From: Neptunicoccus cionae | GTDB lineage: Bacteria; Pseudomonadota; Alphaproteobacteria; Rhodobacterales; Rhodobacteraceae | Assembly: GCF_002860325.1 (NCBI RefSeq) | Contig: NZ_PKOJ01000001.1 | Location: 1,149,591 to 1,213,590 of the forward strand | Reading direction: 5' to 3' | Length of the DNA: 64,000 bases | Translations under genes and position numbers: made by a program | Part shown: positions 33,819 to 41,652 of the stretch, one piece after another | Position numbering within the stretch: position 1 is the first letter of the stretch | Layout of the letters: the number at the start of each line of letters is the position of its first letter | The notes under the pieces: model-generated | Database searches by the model: none | Told to the model about the DNA's origin: nothing | Seen by the model: the letters and a program-made list of their open reading frames with translations, nothing else

Positions 33819-35006
33819 ATGAATGCTTTTGTCGCCGACTTCGCGGTCGCTAAACCTGTAACTGCCCCTTCTGTTCACCGACAATTGCGTCTGGAAACCT
33901 TCCTGCGCACCGCGCGGTTCGAGCGCCCGACCCTTGTTCTTGATATTGATCAGGTCGAAGCCCAGTATCACGCACTGGCCGCCGGTCTTGGCGATGCGCA
34001 CATCCATTATGCTGTCAAAGCAAATCCGGCTGACGCTATTCTGGCGCGGCTGGTGCAGCTTGGATCCGGTTTTGACGCGGCTTCGCGGGCCGAGATCGAA
34101 ATGTGTCTGTCCCACGGTGCAGACCCTGCGCGGATTTCCTTTGGCAACACAGTCAAGAAAGCCTCTGACATTGCTTTCGCCTATGGCGCGGGCATCAGCC
34201 TCTTCGCGGCCGATGCGGAAGAAGAGCTTGAAAAAATTGCAGAACATGCCCCCGGCGTGCAGGTATACATCCGTCTGATCGTGGACGCATCCGAGGCCGA
34301 CTGGCCGCTGTCCCGCAAATTCGGCTGCGCCCGTGACAAGGCGCTGGCGCTGCTGGGCTATGCCCGTGATCTGGGGCTGGATCCAGTTGGGTTCTCTTTC
34401 CATGTTGGTTCTCAAACCCGTCGTGCAGAGATGTGGACCACTACACTCGACCAGATCGCAGGCATCTGGCACATGGCACGCGCGCAGGGGTTCGACCTGT
34501 CGTTGCTGAACATCGGTGGCGGTTTTCCAGCCTTTTACGGTGAAGAAATCGAAGCAGCGACCCCATATGCGGCCCGTGTGATGGACCTGATCCGTGCCCG
34601 TTTTGGCGCTGTACCCCGCCTGATGGCCGAACCGGGCCGTGGTCTGGTTGCTGCGGCTGGTATGATTGCCGCCGAAGTGCTGCTGGTATCGCGCAAATCC
34701 GACAGTGACATGCACCGCTGGGTTTACCTTGATATCGGTAAATTCTCCGGTCTGGCCGAAACCATGGACGAAGCGATCCGCTACCAGTTCCTGACCGACC
34801 GCGACAGCGAGGAAACAGGCCCCTGTATTCTGGCAGGGCCAAGCTGTGACAGTGCCGACGTATTGTACGAAAAACGCCCTGTGAACCTGCCGCTGGGTCT
34901 GAAATCCGGCGACCGTTTCATCATTCGCAACTGCGGCGCTTATACTTCAACCTATGCCAGCATCGGCTTTAACGGGTTTCCCCCACTGGACGTTGTGGTG
35001 ATCTGA
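33819..35006 (+). CDS. Ornithine decarboxylase (eukaryotic-type, fold III PLP)
   Basis: 395-residue alanine-racemase-fold decarboxylase making putrescine from ornithine. PLP Lys in HYAVKANPADAILARL (residue ~69); GHIS-like glycine-rich PLP phosphate site FHVGSQTRR and LNIGGGFPAFY; EPGRGLVAAAG; C-terminal catalytic Cys/Asp in LAGPSCDSADVLYE (~residues 342-355); and CGAYTSTYASIGFNGF at the end. Lysine/ornithine dual specificity, as in several alphaproteobacterial enzymes, cannot be excluded. Preceded by a structured leader and followed by a clear terminator, so it is monocistronic. Confidence 0.92.
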   Translation: MNAFVADFAVAKPVTAPSVHRQLRLETFLRTARFERPTLVLDIDQVEAQYHALAAGLGDAHIHYAVKANPADAILARLVQLGSGFDAASRAEIEMCLSHGADPARISFGNTVKKASDIAFAYGAGISLFAADAEEELEKIAEHAPGVQVYIRLIVDASEADWPLSRKFGCARDKALALLGYARDLGLDPVGFSFHVGSQTRRAEMWTTTLDQIAGIWHMARAQGFDLSLLNIGGGFPAFYGEEIEAATPYAARVMDLIRARFGAVPRLMAEPGRGLVAAAGMIAAEVLLVSRKSDSDMHRWVYLDIGKFSGLAETMDEAIRYQFLTDRDSEETGPCILAGPSCDSADVLYEKRPVNLPLGLKSGDRFIIRNCGAYTSTYASIGFNGFPPLDVVVI

Positions 35007-35037
35007 TACACCGCAATCAAAGCGGGAAGATAAGCAG

Positions 35038-35065
35038 AACAGCGGCTTTCGGGCCGCTGTTTTTA
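35038..35065 (+). terminator. Intrinsic terminator after ornithine decarboxylase
   Basis: AACAGCGGC, loop TTTCGG, GCCGCTGTT then TTT: a 9-bp stem with a U-run, 31 bp past the stop. Confidence 0.88.
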
Positions 35066-35212
35066 GTTTGTCACAACACTTTGAAAAAAATCAACTTCTA
35101 CTGAAACTCGTGACGCCGCAAGGCGACTGTGCGATCCGCAGTGTTCAAGTTTATTGATTTTTTGCCATTTTTGCTTCATGTTGGTTGATATTTTTTAAGG
35201 AGGATTAAGGCC

Positions 35213-37348
35213 ATGCCAGCATATCCTGCCCAAAGAGGATATATTAGAAGCTTTGTCGATCTGGGTGTCGAAACCCGGGTCAACACCGAAACAGCATCCA
35301 ACCAGCACGAAGCCAAGGTCACAACCCTGACCAACGGAAACACGATCGTCACGTGGGAATCCAACCTTCAGGATGGATCGGGACTGGGGGTGTTTGCCAA
35401 GCTTTTCTCAGCAGACGGTACTGAACTGACCGGTGATCTCGGGATGAATGTTACGACGTCGGGGGACCAGTCCGATCCACAAGTCGTAGCGCTCGATAAC
35501 GGTCGGGCGATGGTGGTCTGGAGGGCGGGGGGAGACATCTGGTACCGGATTGTTGAAGAAGACGGCAGTTCACCGGTTGGGGAATTGCAACTCAACGAAA
35601 CTGTGTCTGCATCGAATTTCAAGATCACAAAATTCGCATCCGACGATTTTATCGTTACGTGGGAGGCCAGTGATGCCTCGCTCGGCACAACAAGTGTCGG
35701 CGTTTACGCGCAACGGTTTATGTTTAACGGTATCAAGGAGTGGGAAGAATTCCGCGTCAATGACAAGACCGATGGCGGTCAGCGCAACGCGGATACGGCA
35801 GAGTTGAACAGCGGAACGGTCTTCACGGCGTTCCAGAGCCAGGGGCAGATTGGCACAGTCAGCGAACAAGGGATCTACCTCAGGAACTTTTCAAACACTT
35901 CAACTCCTGTGGGAAGCGACATCACTGTCGCGGATGAGGTGGGTATTCACGAAACCCGACCGCAGATTGTCGCTCTCAGCGGCGGCGGGTTTGTCGTAGC
36001 CTATTTCGCTGGTCAGGAAGTCTATGCCAAAACGTTTATCAACACAGGCGCGGAAGTTCCTTCAAGCTTGGCTCATATCTCCGAAGGTGTTGGCAGCCAG
36101 AACAATATGATATTTGATCTGGTGGCCCTGCCGGACAACCGCTACGTGGTGGTTTGGGTCAGTCCGGGCAGCTTTGGCAACGATCTGCATTACCGCGTAC
36201 TGGAAGCTGACGGCAGTACGGTAAACACGGGACTGGTCCATTCCGTAACAGCCGGCACACAGAATTTTCCCGAAGTTCACGTTCTTCCACAAGGCGGCTT
36301 TGTGACCGCATTCACGACAGGTAATGGCACTGCGCTCGATATCGCGATTGTTCGCCATGCCGAAGATGGCACACCGGTCGGCCCGCCGTCTCAGGTGGAA
36401 TATCCGGTCAATACCACCACCGGAAATGCTCAGTTGGACCCCAAGATCGCCGTTAGCGATGACGGCGATGTAATTGTTACCTGGCAGTCCAATTTTCAGG
36501 ACGGATCCGGCAATGGCGTCTATATGCAGCGGCTTGATGTATCCACAATCGGCACCGCTGGAAACGACCGGATGGAGGGCACCAAAGCCGGAGATTTTCT
36601 GGGCGGGTGGACCGGCAAGGATGTCATCAGTGGCGGAAAGGGCGCTGACACGCTGGAAGGCGGCAGCGGTCGGGACACCGTATTCGGCGAGGGCGGTGAC
36701 GATTTTATTGATGGCGGGCTTTCCGATGACGCGCTTTTCGGAGGTGCTGGCAGGGACCAGATGTTCGGTGTTCTGGGGGATGATCGCCTTGAAGGTGGCA
36801 GTGGCGCAGACAGCATGTGGGGAGAGGAAGGTTCTGACGCGTTGTTCGGCGGAGGAGGGAGCGATTATCTGGGCGGTGGCAAGGGCAAAGATACACTGAC
36901 GGGCAACGGAGGCGGCGATACACTTGACGGCAACGGCGGAAGCGACTCTCTGAGCGGCGGTGGCGGGGCAGACCTTCTTTCCGGTGGCGGCGGGCGTGAC
37001 AGCCTTTCAGGCGGTTCTGGCGTTGATCTGCTCAGGGGTGGCGGCGGTCGGGATGTTCTGGATGGTGGGAGCGGTAATGATACGATGAGCGGCCAGAACG
37101 GAAACGATCACTTCGTCTTTATGGAGGGATCCGGCGATGACGTGATCACCGATTTCAACGCCCTTGCGCGCGAGAAGCTGCGACTTGATGAGGACCTCTG
37201 GTCCGGCAGTAAGACCAAAAAAGAGGTGATCGATGATCACGCGGCGGTCGTTGGAACGGACGTGGTCTTCACGTTTGGATCGGATACTTTGACGTTACAA
37301 GGCGTTACTGATTTGAACGCACTGGTAGATGACATCCAGTTTGTCTGA
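35213..37348 (+). CDS. RTX-type calcium-binding secreted protein
   Basis: 711 residues without an N-terminal signal peptide, as expected for type I secretion. The N-terminal ~440 residues are beta-rich with repeated blocks such as NTIVTWESNLQDGSGLGVFAK (near residue 43) and DVIVTWQSNFQDGSGNGVYMQ (near 420), suggesting a propeller-like repeat. Residues ~450-625 hold many GGxGxDxLx-type RTX nonapeptides (GGSGRDTVFGEGGDDFIDGG and others). The C-terminus (SGDDVITDFNALAREKLRLDEDLW...) is the usual RTX secretion-end domain. AAGGAGG precedes the ATG. Role, adhesin or enzyme, is unknown; no catalytic domain is seen. TolC at 2.4 kb could serve as exit channel. Confidence 0.87.
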   Translation: MPAYPAQRGYIRSFVDLGVETRVNTETASNQHEAKVTTLTNGNTIVTWESNLQDGSGLGVFAKLFSADGTELTGDLGMNVTTSGDQSDPQVVALDNGRAMVVWRAGGDIWYRIVEEDGSSPVGELQLNETVSASNFKITKFASDDFIVTWEASDASLGTTSVGVYAQRFMFNGIKEWEEFRVNDKTDGGQRNADTAELNSGTVFTAFQSQGQIGTVSEQGIYLRNFSNTSTPVGSDITVADEVGIHETRPQIVALSGGGFVVAYFAGQEVYAKTFINTGAEVPSSLAHISEGVGSQNNMIFDLVALPDNRYVVVWVSPGSFGNDLHYRVLEADGSTVNTGLVHSVTAGTQNFPEVHVLPQGGFVTAFTTGNGTALDIAIVRHAEDGTPVGPPSQVEYPVNTTTGNAQLDPKIAVSDDGDVIVTWQSNFQDGSGNGVYMQRLDVSTIGTAGNDRMEGTKAGDFLGGWTGKDVISGGKGADTLEGGSGRDTVFGEGGDDFIDGGLSDDALFGGAGRDQMFGVLGDDRLEGGSGADSMWGEEGSDALFGGGGSDYLGGGKGKDTLTGNGGGDTLDGNGGSDSLSGGGGADLLSGGGGRDSLSGGSGVDLLRGGGGRDVLDGGSGNDTMSGQNGNDHFVFMEGSGDDVITDFNALAREKLRLDEDLWSGSKTKKEVIDDHAAVVGTDVVFTFGSDTLTLQGVTDLNALVDDIQFV

Positions 37349-37449
37349 CCGCAGCTTCTAAGAACACCAAGCTGACGTTAGGGCGCTTTCGGTTTTTCTT
37401 TCTTCACAGACAGCTTGCTTTTAGGCTGCTGTGAAGCGGGAGGAATTTT

Positions 37450-39093
37450 ATGGGCGAAACCTATCAGACGGATGTGATCGTGATTGGCAGCGGGCTGGCC
37501 GGACTGGTCGCTGCCTCTCAAGCGGCGGCGCGCGGGCGCAAGGTGCTGGTGCTGGATCAGGAAGGCGCGCAATCCATCGGGGGGCAGGCCTTTTGGTCCC
37601 TTGGCGGATTGTTTATGGTTGATACACCCGAACAGCGCCGGATGAAGATCCGCGACAGCCGCGATCTGGCGGAACAGGACTGGTACGGCTCTGCCCGGTT
37701 TGACCGACCGGAGGATGCTAACCCCGAAGCTTTCGCCCAAGCTTATCTGGATTTCGCAGCTGGCGAGATGCGCCCGTGGCTTTACAGTCTGGGAATGCGC
37801 TGGTTTCCCGTTGTCGGCTGGGCCGAGCGTGGCGGCGGACAGGCTGACGGGCATGGCAATTCTGTGCCCCGGTTCCATCTTACGTGGGGAACCGGACCCG
37901 GCGTTGTGGCGCCGTTCGAAAACGCCTGTCTTGCGGCCCAGAGCAGGGGGCAAATCACTTTTGGCTTCCGGCACCGTGTCAGCGGCATTGACCTGAAGGC
38001 GAAAACGCTGAACGGCGAGATTCTGGAACCGACAGACGCGCCCCGAGGCGTGTCCACATCGCGCAAGGTTGTGGGCGATTTCACAGCCCGTGCCGAGAGC
38101 ATCGTCATAACAAGTGGTGGAATCGGCGGCGACCACGACGCCGTGCGCCGGTACTGGCCTCAGGACAGGCTTGGCCCGCCGCCGCAGAAAATGGTGGCCG
38201 GTGTGCCCGATTATGTGGACGGGCAGATGCAACGGCTGGCCGAAGAAGCCGGAGCAGGCCTGATCAATGGTGACCGGATGTGGCACTATTGCGAGGGCGT
38301 GCAGAATTGGGATCCGATCTGGCCCAATCATGGCATTCGTATCCTTCCAGGCCCGTCTTCCATGTGGTTTGACGCGCTGGGGCAGCGTATGGAGGCGCCT
38401 TTTTTACCAGGGTTTGACACGCTTGGCACGCTGAAACGGATCCTGTCCACCGGTCATGAACACAGCTGGTTTATCCTGACCCAGAAGATCATCGAAAAAG
38501 AATTCGCGTTATCCGGTTCAGAGCAAAATCCCGATTTTACCTCCGGGCGGTGGCGGGAAGTCCTGAAGTCCCGCCTTGGCAAGGGGGCTACAGCGCCGGT
38601 TGAAGCCTTCAAGGAACATGGTGCGGATTTTGTCGTGCGGGATTCACTGGAAGACCTGATCGACGGTATGAACGCGCTGACCCCTGATGTGCCGCTGGAC
38701 GGGCGCAAAATCCGCAGACAGATCGAAGCGCGGGATCGCGAGATAGCGAATAAATTCAGCAAGGATGCGCAGATAACAGCGATCCACGGCGCGCGGGGGT
38801 ATCTTGGGGATAAACTGATCCGGACGGCAAAGCCGCACCGGATCCTTGACCCGGAAGCCGGTCCGCTGATTGCAGTTCGGTTGAACGTTTTGACCCGCAA
38901 GTCGCTGGGGGGGCTGCACACCAACCTGAAGTCGCAGGTGCTGGACGGGCAGGGACAGGTGATCGACGGGATTTACGCCGCAGGAGAGGTGTGCGGCTTT
39001 GGCGGGGGCGGATATCACGGGTATAACGCTCTGGAAGGAACGTTTCTGGGGGGCTGTATCTTTTCAGGTAAACTGGCTGGTGAAAATGCCTGA
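37450..39093 (+). CDS. FAD-binding dehydrogenase (3-ketosteroid-dehydrogenase/fumarate-reductase-like)
   Basis: 547 residues. N-terminal FAD site DVIVIGSGLAGLVAASQAAARG (residues ~8-29), LDQEGAQSIGGQAFWSLGGLFMVD, and C-terminal GVYAAGEVCGFGGGGYHGYNALEGTFLGGC-type flavin closure (here GIYAAGEVCGFGGGG). The family (PRK12834-like) is related to KsdD and fumarate-reductase flavoproteins and is normally single-gene; substrate unknown. A GGGAGGAA element lies seven bases before the ATG. Followed by a 220-bp intergenic region with a 14-bp repeat array. Confidence 0.85.
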   Translation: MGETYQTDVIVIGSGLAGLVAASQAAARGRKVLVLDQEGAQSIGGQAFWSLGGLFMVDTPEQRRMKIRDSRDLAEQDWYGSARFDRPEDANPEAFAQAYLDFAAGEMRPWLYSLGMRWFPVVGWAERGGGQADGHGNSVPRFHLTWGTGPGVVAPFENACLAAQSRGQITFGFRHRVSGIDLKAKTLNGEILEPTDAPRGVSTSRKVVGDFTARAESIVITSGGIGGDHDAVRRYWPQDRLGPPPQKMVAGVPDYVDGQMQRLAEEAGAGLINGDRMWHYCEGVQNWDPIWPNHGIRILPGPSSMWFDALGQRMEAPFLPGFDTLGTLKRILSTGHEHSWFILTQKIIEKEFALSGSEQNPDFTSGRWREVLKSRLGKGATAPVEAFKEHGADFVVRDSLEDLIDGMNALTPDVPLDGRKIRRQIEARDREIANKFSKDAQITAIHGARGYLGDKLIRTAKPHRILDPEAGPLIAVRLNVLTRKSLGGLHTNLKSQVLDGQGQVIDGIYAAGEVCGFGGGGYHGYNALEGTFLGGCIFSGKLAGENA

Positions 39094-39160
39094 GTGCCTT
39101 CGTGAGAATTTGTAAGCCATTGAAGCTAAATGGATAACCGGATTAACATACTGCATGTAT

Positions 39161-39216
39161 GAAGCTTCTTAAATGAAGCTTCTATAAACAAGCTTCTTAT
39201 ATGAAGCTTCATAAAT
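39161..39216. repeat. Four 14-bp tandem repeats, each with a GAAGCTTC palindrome
   Basis: Units: GAAGCTTCTTAAAT (39161), GAAGCTTCTATAAA (39175), CAAGCTTCTTATAT (39189), GAAGCTTCATAAAT (39203), in exact 14-bp register. The array is AT-rich in a GC-rich genome. A half-unit GAAGCTAAAT at 39122 is off register. It lies between the flavoprotein (ends 39093) and mmcB (ends 39314), where both genes' 3' ends converge. Confidence 0.85.
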
Positions 39217-39313
39217 ACAGGGTGATCGGGATCGGAGCGGACGCACCAGTTATTACCTTGACCAAGCCAAAGACAAGCCTGACGCTCTGCCACAAGTCGG
39301 ATATTTAAAGGTT

Positions 39314-39766
39314 TCAGGTAAAAGTCCGGCCCGGTTTCGGGTCCACGTAGCGGCGCAAACGGTCCGCTGCATTGCGGGCAAATTTCAGCACCATCTTCTT
39401 GCGCCGCGCCGCCGCCAGTTTGGTTTCGGGGGCGGGGCGGATGATCTCGGCGTCATAGGCGTCTGCGATGATCAGGCCGGTCTCCTGAGGCAACAGTTCA
39501 ATGGGGAAATCCGGAGGCACCGCCCAGAAAAACCGATCGCACCACTCCAGATAACCCTGCCATTTGCTGTCCGCCATAAAATCCGCACGGCTCGATTTAC
39601 ACTCGATTACCCAAAGCTCTGATTTCGGCCCCAAGGCCATAAGGTCCACCCGCAAACCGGACACCGGCACGAATTCCTCAATGCACAAGAAATCATGCTG
39701 GCGCAGGTGGCGGGCTGTGCCGCGGGCGATCAACTGACCGGCCTGAAGAGGGGGGAGCGATTCCAT
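39314..39766 (-). CDS. mmcB: MmcB family DNA repair protein
   Basis: 150-residue PD-(D/E)xK-like protein. Start at 39766 (MESLPPLQAGQLIARGTARHLRQHDF); a TTG twelve codons upstream is possible but unfamiliar. The nuclease-like core is LRVDLMALGPKSELWVIECKSSRADFMADSKWQGYLEWCDRFFWAVP (residues ~38-84), with the Asp and ECKS residues of the fold. In Caulobacter MmcB is SOS-induced and linked to mitomycin C resistance and ImuABC mutagenesis; no SOS box was found by eye here. The upstream region is shared with the probable 6S RNA promoter. Confidence 0.88.
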   Translation of the reverse strand: MESLPPLQAGQLIARGTARHLRQHDFLCIEEFVPVSGLRVDLMALGPKSELWVIECKSSRADFMADSKWQGYLEWCDRFFWAVPPDFPIELLPQETGLIIADAYDAEIIRPAPETKLAAARRKKMVLKFARNAADRLRRYVDPKPGRTFT

Positions 39767-39880
39767 TGCGCCAGTATGAACAATACGTGAACATTTCGTC
39801 AAGAGGGCGCGGAATTGCCGCCTGCCGGTTTATTTTCCGATGGCCCTTGTCCCCCCGCTGCGGAAGACCTAGGTTGTGTG

Positions 39881-40045
39881 GAGGCGGGTTCTGCCCTTCT
39901 CGTGCTGAAGATCTATTCCAGTGGCCGATAAGTTTCTTGAGGGAGCTGGCTCTGTGACTGACCCTGGTCTATCGCACCCGGTGCCCACCTGTTTTGTACA
40001 GGCTCTCGGGAATACCCATCCTTCCACGGTTGTGCCGCCCTGCGG
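39881..40045 (+). ncRNA. ssrS: Probable 6S RNA (ssrS)
   Basis: Position directly upstream of the 5-formyl-THF cyclo-ligase gene is the conserved place for 6S RNA in many proteobacteria. The sequence folds as expected: an outer stem (GGCGG at 39883 with CCGCC at 40035), a large unpaired middle, and a nested stem (CCAGTGGCCGATA near 39917-39929 with TATCGC...CCCACCTG near 39972-39993), with a terminal stem-loop inside. 6S RNA binds the housekeeping RNA polymerase holoenzyme as a promoter mimic. Ends are estimated; no covariance search was possible. Confidence 0.65.
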
Positions 40046-40098
40046 TCTAGTGGGCCCGCCGCTTTTTCCCTTCCGGTTTTCGTTTTTGGTGCAGACGT

Positions 40099-40135
40099 GC
40101 GCCTTCGGCGAGAGTATTTCGGGAACATTGAAACG
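40099..40135. repeat. Gene-end repeat, type B copy 2
   Basis: CGCCTTCGGCGAGAGTATTTC then GGGAACATTGAAAC, same core as 24070 (inverted) and 46807. Just upstream of the cyclo-ligase ATG and downstream of the probable 6S RNA. Confidence 0.6.
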
Positions 40136-40143
40136 AGGGGCCA

Positions 40144-40707
40144 ATGGATATTTCACAGATCAAGGCAAAGGCGCGTAAAGCGGCCTTCGCGGCGCGGGCG
40201 AACGTCCATAACACCGGACTTGATGACGCCGCGAACCGGAACTTGCTGGATGAAATCGCCCGCTATCCCGAAGCGGGTGTTGTTTCCGCCTACATGGCCA
40301 TGCGCACGGAAATTGATCCGGCGGCTGCGATGAACGCCTTGTTCGAACAGGGGAAGCGGATATGTGTGCCGGTGATCGAAGGTCCGGACAGGCCGCTGGT
40401 GTTCGTGGAATGGACGCCGGATGCAAAAATGGTGGACGGCACATTCGGGGCTAAAGTACCGGCGGACGGAGATCGTCTGCTGCCCGATCTGGTAATCTCT
40501 CCGCTGCTGACGTTTGATTCCCGCGGCTACCGACTCGGTTATGGAGGCGGCTTTTATGATCGTACGTTCGAGGCGCTTCGTAATGAAAAACCAGTAATCG
40601 GGATCGGTTTCGCCTATAGTGCCCAGCACGTCAGCGAAGTGCCTGTCGAGCCGACAGATTACCGGCTCGATGCCATTGTAACAGAGTCCGAAGTGCTGCG
40701 TTTTTAA
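40144..40707 (+). CDS. 5-formyltetrahydrofolate cyclo-ligase
   Basis: 187 residues converting 5-formyl-THF and ATP to 5,10-methenyl-THF. The N-terminal Lys/Arg-rich helix AKARKAAFAARANVH, substrate-binding MAMRTEIDPAAAMNALFEQGKRICVPVIEG, and the C-terminal GYRLGYGGGFYDRTFE (residues ~128-143, glycine-rich phosphate loop) are all present. GAGG precedes the ATG. Linked to 6S RNA upstream, as in E. coli ygfA, and followed 38 bp later by the TIGR00282 phosphodiesterase gene, a common pairing. Confidence 0.93.
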   Translation: MDISQIKAKARKAAFAARANVHNTGLDDAANRNLLDEIARYPEAGVVSAYMAMRTEIDPAAAMNALFEQGKRICVPVIEGPDRPLVFVEWTPDAKMVDGTFGAKVPADGDRLLPDLVISPLLTFDSRGYRLGYGGGFYDRTFEALRNEKPVIGIGFAYSAQHVSEVPVEPTDYRLDAIVTESEVLRF

Positions 40708-40745
40708 TTTGCACTTACGGTGTACTGGCAGTATCGCATAGCCTT

Positions 40746-41561
40746 ATGAAACTACTCTTTTTAGGCGATGTTATGGGCCGTGCGGGACGCCGGGCCGTAT
40801 TGGAACGGCTGGCGGGTCTGCGGTCCGACTGGAAACTGGATTTCGTTGTGGTAAACGGCGAGAATGCAACCAGCGGGGCAGGGCTGAACGCCGCCCATGC
40901 CCGTGCGCTTCTGGATGCAGGGGCAGATTGCCTGACCCTTGGGGATCATGCTTTCGACCAGAAGGAAATGCTGTCCTTCATCGAACAGGAACCCCGCATC
41001 ATCCGCCCCCTGAACTATGCAACACAGGCACCTGGTAAAGGCGCAAGGCTGTTTACGGCGCAGAACGGGCGAAAGGTTTTCGTGGCGCAGGCGCTTGGTC
41101 AGGTGTTCATGAAGAAACCCTTTGCCGACCCGTTTTCCGCACTGGATCAGGCGCTGAAGACTGCGCCGCGGGGCGGGATGGCCGATGCGGTGATTGTGGA
41201 TTTCCACGCCGAAGCCACCTCGGAAAAGATGGGCATGGGTCACTGGCTCGACGGTCGGGCCTCTCTGGTGGTGGGGACACATACACATGTGCCAACCTCC
41301 GATACGATGATCCTGCCCAAAGGCACTGCCTTTCAATCCGATGCGGGTATGTGTGGCGATTATCATTCGGTGATCGGGATGGAGAAAACCGAACCCCTGC
41401 GCCGGTTTGTGACGGGAATGGTCAAGGAGCGCTTCACCCCTGCCAATGACGAAGCGACCCTGTCCGGCGTCTATGTCGAAACGGATGATCGTACCGGTGC
41501 TGCCACCAAAGTATGCCAGATTCGCGTAGGCGGAACCCTGTCCCAGTCCGTGCCTGTCTGA
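40746..41561 (+). CDS. TIGR00282 (YmdB-like) metallophosphoesterase
   Basis: 271 residues; LLFLGDVMGRAGRRAVLERL (residues ~3-22, metal-binding Asp), VVNGENATSGAGL (GEN), LTLGDHAFDQKEM, and VVGTHTHVPTSDTMIL (His ligands) define the family. YmdB in Bacillus cleaves 2',3'-cyclic nucleotides; the alphaproteobacterial role is not established. Cotranscribed with the cyclo-ligase is likely (38-bp gap, same strand). Confidence 0.9.
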   Translation: MKLLFLGDVMGRAGRRAVLERLAGLRSDWKLDFVVVNGENATSGAGLNAAHARALLDAGADCLTLGDHAFDQKEMLSFIEQEPRIIRPLNYATQAPGKGARLFTAQNGRKVFVAQALGQVFMKKPFADPFSALDQALKTAPRGGMADAVIVDFHAEATSEKMGMGHWLDGRASLVVGTHTHVPTSDTMILPKGTAFQSDAGMCGDYHSVIGMEKTEPLRRFVTGMVKERFTPANDEATLSGVYVETDDRTGAATKVCQIRVGGTLSQSVPV

Positions 41562-41652
41562 TCGGCGGCATTTGTCCGTTGCCCAAAGAACAGGCTTGAG
41601 CGGATTGCCCCCTTCGGTCACACTGCTTTGCAGCAGTTTAAAGGCTTAACAT

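Larger units (their letters stand above)
39767..40143. other. 377-bp region between mmcB and the cyclo-ligase gene
   Basis: Contains a candidate promoter (TTGTCC at 39847-39852, TAGGTT at 39870-39875, 17-bp spacer), the probable 6S RNA (39881-40045), and a type B repeat (40099-40135) reaching almost to the ribosome-binding site of the downstream gene. Confidence 0.5.

Noticed and set aside
37142..37149. GTGATCAC in the RTX coding region as another operator
   Set aside because: Lies inside codons for DDVIT in a conserved RTX end motif; expected by chance once in a window of this size.
39161..39216. CRISPR-like repeat array
   Set aside because: Units of 14 bp without spacers and only four copies; no cas genes. 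Treated instead as a protein-site or minisatellite array.
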